From the NCBI RefSeq assembly GCF_018613605.1, contig NZ_JAGGPU010000007.1, positions 62,001 through 126,000 on the forward strand: 64,000 nt of DNA, in the 5' to 3' direction. This DNA comes from Pedobacter sp. ISL-64. GTDB taxonomy: Bacteria > Bacteroidota > Bacteroidia > Sphingobacteriales > Sphingobacteriaceae. Below the pieces are notes generated by a model. The model saw only the letters and a program-made list of their open reading frames with translations, was not told the origin of the DNA and ran no database searches. This document shows, in pieces, positions 10,201 through 19,200 of this stretch. The position numbers were made by a program, and so were the translations under genes. Each line of letters opens with the position of its first letter. Position 1 is the first letter of the stretch.

Positions 10201-13200
10201 TAGCGGTTATATCGGCAGCGGTAGAAACCGGACTAACAGTTATGGCAATTACTCTGGCGGTACCAGGGGCATTCTCACATTTATTATCCCCTTTTACAGT
10301 TACATAATAAGTAGTGGTGCTGGTTAAGGCCGGTGTAGTATATGTCGCGCCAATGAAACTTACATTGGTTAATGCCGCATCACTATACCAGGTAAATACT
10401 GGATTGGTTACTGTTGGAGATGTTGCAGTTAATACGGCCGACGATCCTGCGCAAGCCACTGTGCTTCCGCTAAGAATAATATCGGTAGTAGTTGCCAAAG
10501 GATTAACGGTTATTGTTACCGCTTTGGCATCTGCAGCACTGTTTTCACATTTATTGGCACCTTTAACCGTTACATAATAAGTAGTAGTGGCAGTTAAACC
10601 AGTTACTGTGAAAGTTGGACCTGTAAATACAACACTTGTTAATGATGCATCACTATACCAGGTAAATACCGGTTGGGTAACCGTAGTGCTCGAAGCCATT
10701 AACATTACGGTAGAACCTGAACAGATTTGAGCATTGCTTACCGCAATATCTGCAGAAGTTGCAAACTCTTTAACTGTTACGGTAACAACCTTAGCATTTG
10801 CAGCTAAATTCTCACATTTATTATCGCCTTTAACAGTTACGTAGTAAGTAGTGGTTGCATTAAGTGCAGGTGTAGTAAAGCTGGCACCTACATGGGCCAC
10901 TGTAGTTAAAGCTGCATTGCTGTACCAGGTAAATACTGGGTTAATTACTGTTGTTGTTGAAGCAGACAGTGCCGCTGTAGATCCTTTACAGATTGATGCA
11001 ATTCCGTTAATGGCAATGTCTGAATCAGTAGCCGCAGGATTAACCGTAATGGTAATCGATTTTGCAGTAGCTGCTGTATTCTCACATTTATTATCGCCTT
11101 TAACCGTTACATAATATGTGGTGGTTGCATTAAGTGCAGGAGTAATAAAGTTAGCTCCTGTAAACGCTACAGTAGTTAAAGCCGCATCACTGTACCAGGT
11201 AAATACCGGATTGGTTACGGTTGTACTTGTTGCATTTAAAGTAACTGAAGAGCTTCCGCAAATGGTACTTGTTCCAGCTAAGTTAATATCTGCAGCGGTA
11301 GCAACAGGATTTACCGTTACAGTAACCTCTTTTGCATTACCTGCTGTGTTTGCACATTTATTTGTTCCGCTAACGGTAACATAGTATTTGGTAGTTACGG
11401 TAATGGCTGGTGTATTAAATACTGCACCAACAAAAGCAACCTGTGTTAAAGCAGCATCAGTGTACCAAGTAAATACCGGACTGGTTACTGTTGTACTGGC
11501 AGCAGTAAGCACCGCTGTACCAGAAGCACATAATGATGTTGTTCCGGTTACTGTTAAATCGGCAGCAACTGCTGATGGATTAACAGTGATAGAAACCTTA
11601 GTACGTGTTGAGTTTGAACAACCTGTTCCACTTACCGCTTCAACATAATAATCGTATGTTCCTGCTGCAAGTGATGCCGATGTAGTAAAGCTACTGTTGT
11701 TGGTTACCAACATATTTCCAGCTATAGCTGCATCGTACCAGTTATAAGTTACTCCTGCAACGGCCTGTACACTTAAAGTAGCAGGTGAGCCGATACAAGT
11801 TGTAGCCGGATTGGTAGTTGATGGAATCGGCGCTACTGGCGGAGCTAAAATAGTTACCGTTACTTTGGTTCCTACAGTCTCACAACCGTTAGCCGTAGCT
11901 GTTACCGAATAAGTATAAGTTCCAGCAGTTAAAGCTGGGTCTGTTGTGAAAATTGCTCCATCTTTTCCTGCTTGATAGGTGGTGCCTAAATACCATTTGT
12001 ACACTACACCAGCTTGTGGGTTCTGAACACCTAAGGTTGCAGATGATCCTTGACAAGCGCTTGCTGTAGCTGCGGTAACTGTTGGCGTAGTGATTACCCT
12101 TTGAGCATAATCTAAATTAACAGATGTTAATGCCCCTAAAAGGCCCGAACTTAATCTTAACTCTGCTCCATCAAATTTACTGGTTGGTACGAAAGTTAAT
12201 ATGGCTGATGTTCCGCCGGTTAATAGTTTTAAGCTAATTAATGGGTTAGATATAGAAACCGCATCGTTATTGCTGGTTGTACCCTGGAAAGTGGTTACCG
12301 TTAAGTTGTTTAACACCCCTACCGAAAGCAATGCACCCGGAGTGGTAATTTTCACTCTTAAAGTATCGCCTACGTTTGATAATCCTGTAAAGCCAACATG
12401 GTGATAAACAGATGCGCCAAGTAATCCCACTGGGATAATCAAACTAGATCCTGTGTTGATATCGTTATCAACCGCAAAAGTAGGGTTGAAAACTCCAGCC
12501 AATAATGCCACTCCTGTTACACCACTTGCAACTGTTGTTGTAGCTGCTCCACAAGGTGTGGTTATAGGTGTACCGTTAGGAATTACAGTAACGGTTACAG
12601 TTGCCCTGCTTGTTGCAGTACAGCCGCCAGGAATAGTAGCTTCTACATAATATGTAGTGGTTGCACTTAATTGCGGTGTTACATAAGTTTCGCCAGTAAA
12701 TACTGGAACTACACCATTTGCAGTAGTGTACCAGTTAATGGTTGCACCTGCTGTACTCGAAGTTGCTTTTAATACGGCAACCGAACCTTCGCTGATGGTA
12801 ATTGATGGTGGCGTAATTACCGGAACATCAATGGTTCCTAATATAATTTTGCCCTCTGTTCTGGTTGATGAAGCACCACAGCCATTAACTGCTGCTACAA
12901 AATAACTCGTATTTGCAGTAATTAAAGGTGTTGTAAAGTTATCGCCTGTGAATACTAAGTTTCCACCTGTTGCAGCATCATACCAGTTATAGGTTGTGCC
13001 AACAATTGGGTTTTTAACTTGGAAAGTAACTGATGTATTCGGACAGGTATTTACAGATGCTGAAAGTAGATCTGGTGTTACCGGTGCAGGGTTTGTAGTT
13101 ACATTAACTACTGTTTTATAGCTTACACAACCAGTTGCAGAAACTGCTGCAACGTAGAATTTAGTATCGCCTGTTAAAACTGGGGTAGTAAATATGATAC

Positions 13201-16200
13201 CGTCTTTACCGGTTAAGTATGTACCTGTAGCATCGTACCATCTGTAGGTTAAACTTGCCGATGGGTTGCTTACTTCAAGCTGTGTAGTTTGGCCAACACA
13301 AGCAGTAACATTTGCTGATGTTACGGTAGGCGCAACCAAAATACGTTGTGCGTAATTTAAATTGATTGATGTTAAAGCACCTAATAAACCTGAGTTTAAT
13401 CTAACCTCTACTCCGTCGAAAACATTCGTTGGAACAAAAGTGATTAAGGCCTGGGTATTACCGCTTAACAACTGAATATTGATTAGGTTATCATTTAACA
13501 ATCTAGAATCACCATTGCTATTGGTTCCAACATAGGTAGTAATTGCAGCGTTTCCTAATAACGAAAGTGATAATAGTTTTCCTGGAGATGATACTAAAAC
13601 GCGTACCGTATCGCCCACTTTAGATAATGATCCAAAACCAACTCTTTGATAAACTGAAGCACCAAGCGCTCCTACTGGCATTACCAATGAAGATGCGGTT
13701 TGGGTATCGTTATCAATAGCCAATGCCGGGTTAAACACACCGGATAATAAAGCTACACCGTTAACACCGTTAACTTGTGTTGTTGCCGCCTCGCAAGGAA
13801 CTGGATTTGGAGATCCATTTCCATCAACTGTAACGGTAATCTGAACGCGGCTTGCTGATGTACAACCATTTGTAGAAACCGATTCTACATAATAAGTTGT
13901 AGTTGCCAATAGTGGCGGTGTAACATATGTTGCGCCTACATAAACTGGTGTGGTTGAAGTGTTTGAAGTGTACCAGTTGAAAGTATTGGTTGCATCTGCC
14001 GAACTAGCTGTTAAAATTGCAGTCTGACCTGCGCTAACTGTTGATGAACTTGCAGTTACTACTGGTAAAGCCGGACGAGGATTTACTGATACTGCTGCTG
14101 CAGCTCGTGTAGTGCTTGTACAGTTTCCTTGAGATGCTTCTACATAATAAGTAGTTGCCGCTGTTAATGCCGGAGTTGGGAATACCGCGCCAGTGAATAC
14201 TAAGTTTCCACCTGTCGCAGCATCGTACCATTTATAAGTTACAGCAGCATCTGGATTGGCAACCGATAAAGTTGCTGATGATCCTTCACACACATTAGCT
14301 ATTGTTGCCAATACTGGTGTTGGTAATGCAGGTGTAACCGTTACAGTTACCGGAACTCTTGTTGTGTTCGGACAACCACCTTTGCTTACCTGAATATAAT
14401 AAGTAGTGGTAGCAGTTAAAGCTGGTGTAGTAAATGTTTCGCCAGTGGCCAATTGTGTACCACCAGTTGCTGCATCGTACCAGGCCAATGTTGTACCACC
14501 GTTTGCAGTTGCAGTTAATGTTGCTGTACTTCCGGCGCAAATGGTTTGTGCACCCGCTGTTACCGTTGGGTTAGGATAAATTACCGTTGCACCATAAACA
14601 TCTAAACTGGTTAAAGCTGTAACTAATGCACCGAAGCTAACCTGTACCCTATCGTAAGCACCACCTGCCAATATAGTTGCAGCGAAGCGGTTACCTGATA
14701 ACAGCTGGAGATTTAATAGTCCGCCATTTAATTGTACTGTTTTTACAACTGTAGTACCGTTTAATACGGTAACAGTTACATTGTTTAATAAACCAACATC
14801 AGCTAAACCGGTTGGTAATGCTAAGTCTAAACGAAGACTATCTGTAGCTGTTCCAACGTTAGGGAAAATTAATTGTTGGTAACCTGAGCCACCTACACCT
14901 ACCGCAAGAGATATTCTGGTAAAGTTAGAAGGATCTGCATCAGTAGAATTTCCTGCACCAGTTATACCACACAATAAACAAATTCCGTTTATACCAGAGT
15001 TTTGTGAGTTAGCAGCGTTACATGCAGTACCACCACCGTTATTTAATACGGTAACAGTTACCGGAACGCGGGTTGCACTTTTACAACCACTGGCATTTGT
15101 TGTTTCTACATAATAAGTTGTAGTTGCCGATAATACCGGAGTAACAAATGAAGTACCTGTTCCTACCTGTGTTCCACCTGTTGCAGCATCGTACCATTGA
15201 ATGGTATTGCCTGCATCAGCCGTTGCTAATAATGTAGTAGATTGGCCAGCATTAATTACCTGGTTATTCGTAGTTACGGTTGCAGCAGTTGCTGGTGGGT
15301 TAACTGAAACATTAACCGCAGTTCTCGAACTTACTGCAGTTCCAGATACCGCCTCTACATAAAAAACTGTTGGAGCGGTTACTGTTGGTGTTACAAAAAC
15401 ACCTGTATTATTGGTAACCAATGGTGTACTTCCGGTAGAAGCATACCAGTTATAGGTTACGCCAGCCTGCAAATTGCTTACGCTTAATGTAGCTGGGCTT
15501 CCTGAACAAACAGTTGCTGCAGCAACCACTGGCGCATTAACCGTTACGGTTAAGCTATAAGCTGTTGTTGCTTTGTTTCCGTTTGCATCTGTTGCAGTTA
15601 AAGAAATCGTAAAGGTTCCTCCTAAAGTTGGTGTTCCTGTAATTTCTCTTGTTGCAGTATTAAAACTTAATCCCGGAGGAAGGTTTGTTGCTAAATAAGT
15701 ATATGGAGCTGTTCCGCCTGTTACCGCTGGTAAGGTTTGTGTTGGATAAGGTGTACCCACAATACCGTTTGGTAGTGTTGCACCTGGTAATGATAAAACA
15801 CCAATTACTTTAAGTGCATAAGTATTACTTGCGGTTCTGCCTTCACTATCTGTTGCAGTTACACCGATCGAATAATTTCCGGCCTGTGTAGGTGTTCCTG
15901 AAACTTCTCTTGTTGCTGGATTAAAAGTTAATCCGGCCGGAAGGTTACTTGCTACATAAGTATATGGGCCAACACCACCAGTTGCCGATGGTAAGGTTTG
16001 CGTAGCGTAAACTGTTCCTTCTGTTCCATCAGGCAAGGTTGCTGCTGGTAACAATAAAGGATCAACCACTACGATTGTATAGTTATTGGTTGCTGTTTTT
16101 CCATCAGCATCGGTAACCGTAACCGGTACTGTGAAAGTTCCAGATTGTGTAGGTGTTCCTGTAATTTCCCTTGTTGCCGGATCAAAGGTTAATCCCGGAG

Positions 16201-19200
16201 GAAGACCCGTTGCCGCATAAGTATAAGGTGTTGATCCGCCTGTTGCAGATGGAATAGTTTGTGTTGGATAAACTGTTCCTGTTGTTCCGTTAGCTAAAGT
16301 CGCTGCCGGTAAAACCAATGGATCAGTTACTTTAATTGTATAGTTAGCAGTAATGGTATTGCCATTGGCATCTGTTACTGTAACAGGAATGGTAAAGGTT
16401 CCAATTTGAGTTGGTGTACCTGTAATTTCTCTTGTTGCCGGGTTAAAGGTTAATCCCGGAGGAACACCTGTTGCCGAATAAGTATATGGTCCGGTTCCAC
16501 CTGTTGCGGCTGGAATTCCGTTTGTAGTATAGGCTGTACCTGTTACACCGTTTGGCAATGCTCCCGGAGCCAAAGCCAATGCTGGTGTTACGGTTAAAGT
16601 AAAGGTTGAAGTTGTGCTACAACCTTTAGTATCAGTTGCTACAACATCGAATGTTGGGTTACCTGCTGCTGTTGGCGTTCCACTTACCACACCACTTGGC
16701 GATAAAGTTAAACCAGCAGGCAAAGTACTACCTGCAGCTAAAGTATAAGTATAACCAGGTGTACCGCCAGTAGCAACCGGAAGTTGTTTACTGTAAGGAG
16801 ATGCAATTGTTGCATTGGTTAAAGTTGTGCCTGCAAATACAATTGCTGGGTTAACGGTAATAACCACCGGAACTCTTGTTGTATTTGAACAGGTTCCTTT
16901 GCTTACCTGAACATAATAAGTAGTTGTTGCATTTAAGGCCGGAGTTGTAAAGTTTGCACCCGTGCCTACTTGGTTTCCGCCTGTTGGTGCATCGAACCAG
17001 GCTAAAGTAGTACCGCCATTTGCAGTTGCACTTAATGTTGCAGTGCTACCTGAACAGATAGATTGCGCACCAGCAATAAACGTTGGGTTAGGGTAAACTA
17101 CGGTTGCACCATAAATATCTAAGCTGGTTAAAGCCGAAACTAATGCGCCAAAACTTACCTGCACCCTATCGTATACGCCACCTGCTAAAACAGTTGCAGC
17201 AAAGCGGTTACCCGATAAAAGTTGAAGGTTTAATAATCCACCGTTTAATTGTACTGTTCTTACAACCGTAGTACCATTTAATACGGTAACGGTTACATTG
17301 TTTAAAAGACCAACATCAGCTAAACCAGTTGGTAAAGCTAAATCTAAACGGATGCTATCAGTAGCAACACCTGTTGATGGGAAAATTAATTGTTGGTAAC
17401 CTGTTGCTGCAACGCCCACAGCAAGAGAAATCCTGGTGAAGTTGTTGGCATCGGCATCAGTTGAGTTACCTGCGCCATTTACAGCACATAATAAACAGAT
17501 ACCATTAATACCTGTATTCTGACTATTTGCTGCATTACAAGCTGTTGCACCACCGCCGTTAATTACGGTTACAGTTACCGGAACGCGACTTGCACTTTTA
17601 CAGCCATTGCTGCTTGTGGTTTCTATGTAATAAATTTTGGTTGCTGTTAAAGCTGGTGTAGTGAACGAAGTTCCGGTTCCAACCTGTGTTCCTGCTGTTG
17701 CGGCATCAAACCAGGCGATGGTATTTCCTGCATCAGCAGTAGCAGTTAAAGTTGTGGTTTGTCCAGAGTTGATTACCTGGTTATTAGTAGTAACTGTTGC
17801 TAAAGTTGCAGGTGGGTTAACCGAAACAGTAACCGATGTTCTCGAACTGATTGCTGTTCCAGAAACGGCTTCTACATAGAAAACAGTTGCCGAGTTTATT
17901 GCTGGCGTTACAAAAGTACCGTTATTGCCAGTTACCAAAGGGGTACTTCCTGTTGATGCATACCAGTTATAAGTTACACCAGCCTGAAGGTTGCTTACTG
18001 TTAAAGTAGCAGTGCTTCCCGTACATACTGTAGCGGAAGCCACAACTGGCGCATTTACCGTTACAGTTATTGCGTAAGTGGTAGTTGCTTTATTATTGTT
18101 CGCATCTGTAGCGGTTAAAGAAATATTATAGTTACCACCCTGTGTTGGCGTTCCGGTAATCTCTCTTGTAGTTGGGTTGAACGATAATCCCGGAGGAAGA
18201 TCCGTTGCCACATATGTATATGGAGATGTTCCTCCTGTTACTGCCGGTAAAGTTTGTGGTAAATAAGAAGTACCAACAATTCCGTTAGGTAAAGTTTGTG
18301 TTGGTAAGGTTAACGTACCATTTACTTTAATTGGATAGGTGTTGCTTGCCGTTTTACCTTGGCTATCGGTAACTGTAACACCAATTGTATAATTACCTGC
18401 TTGGGTTGGCGTACCGGTAACCTCTCTTGTTGTTGGGTTAAATGATAATCCCGCAGGAAGACCAGTTGCAACATAAGTATAAGGACCAACACCACCTGTA
18501 GCAGCTGGTAAAGTTTGCGTTGCATAAACCGCACCCTCTGTTCCATCTGGCAAAGTTGCAGCTGGTAACAACAACGGGTCGGTTATGTTAATGGTATAAT
18601 TGGTTGTTACCGTTTTTCCATCAGCATCTGTAACCGTAACTGGTACGGTATAAGTTCCTGGTGTTGTTGGTGTACCAGTAATGGCTTGGGTTGATGGATT
18701 AAAAGTTAAACCCGGAGGAAGACCTGTTGCCGAATAAGTATAAGGCGTAGTTCCACCAGTTGCACCCGGAATAATCTGCGTAGGATAAACTGTTCCTGTA
18801 GTACCATCGGCTAAAGTTGCTGTAGGTAATAATAAAGGATCAGTAATTTTTACAGTATAATTCGAAGTAATGGTATTACCGTTCGCATCAACTACCGTAA
18901 CTGGTATAGTATATATTCCAGGTTGAGTTGGTGTTCCGCTAATTTCTCTGGTTATTGGATTAAAAGTTAAGCCTGGAGGTACACCGGTTGCAGTATAAGT
19001 ATATGGTCCTGTTCCACCAGTTGCAGCCGGAATAGTCTGCGTTGGATAAACCGTTCCTGTTAAACCATCAGGCAATGCACCTGGAGTAAGTACCAATGCT
19101 GCTGTAACATTTAAATTATAAGTTGCAGTTGCTTTACAGCCTTTACTGTCTGTGGCCACAACATCGAAAGTTGAATTACCTGCTACAGTTGGTGTTCCGG

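Noticed and set aside
8630..11590. Possible CRISPR-like periodicity
   Set aside because: The period is ~267 bp and the repeats are coding; there are no short direct repeats with unique spacers.
8991..11648. A ladder of ~80-88-codon plus-strand frames spaced by ~267 bp
   Set aside because: They are antisense shadows of the repeated adhesin modules; they share the repeat period, lack ribosome sites and encode low-complexity Val/Ala/Thr peptides.
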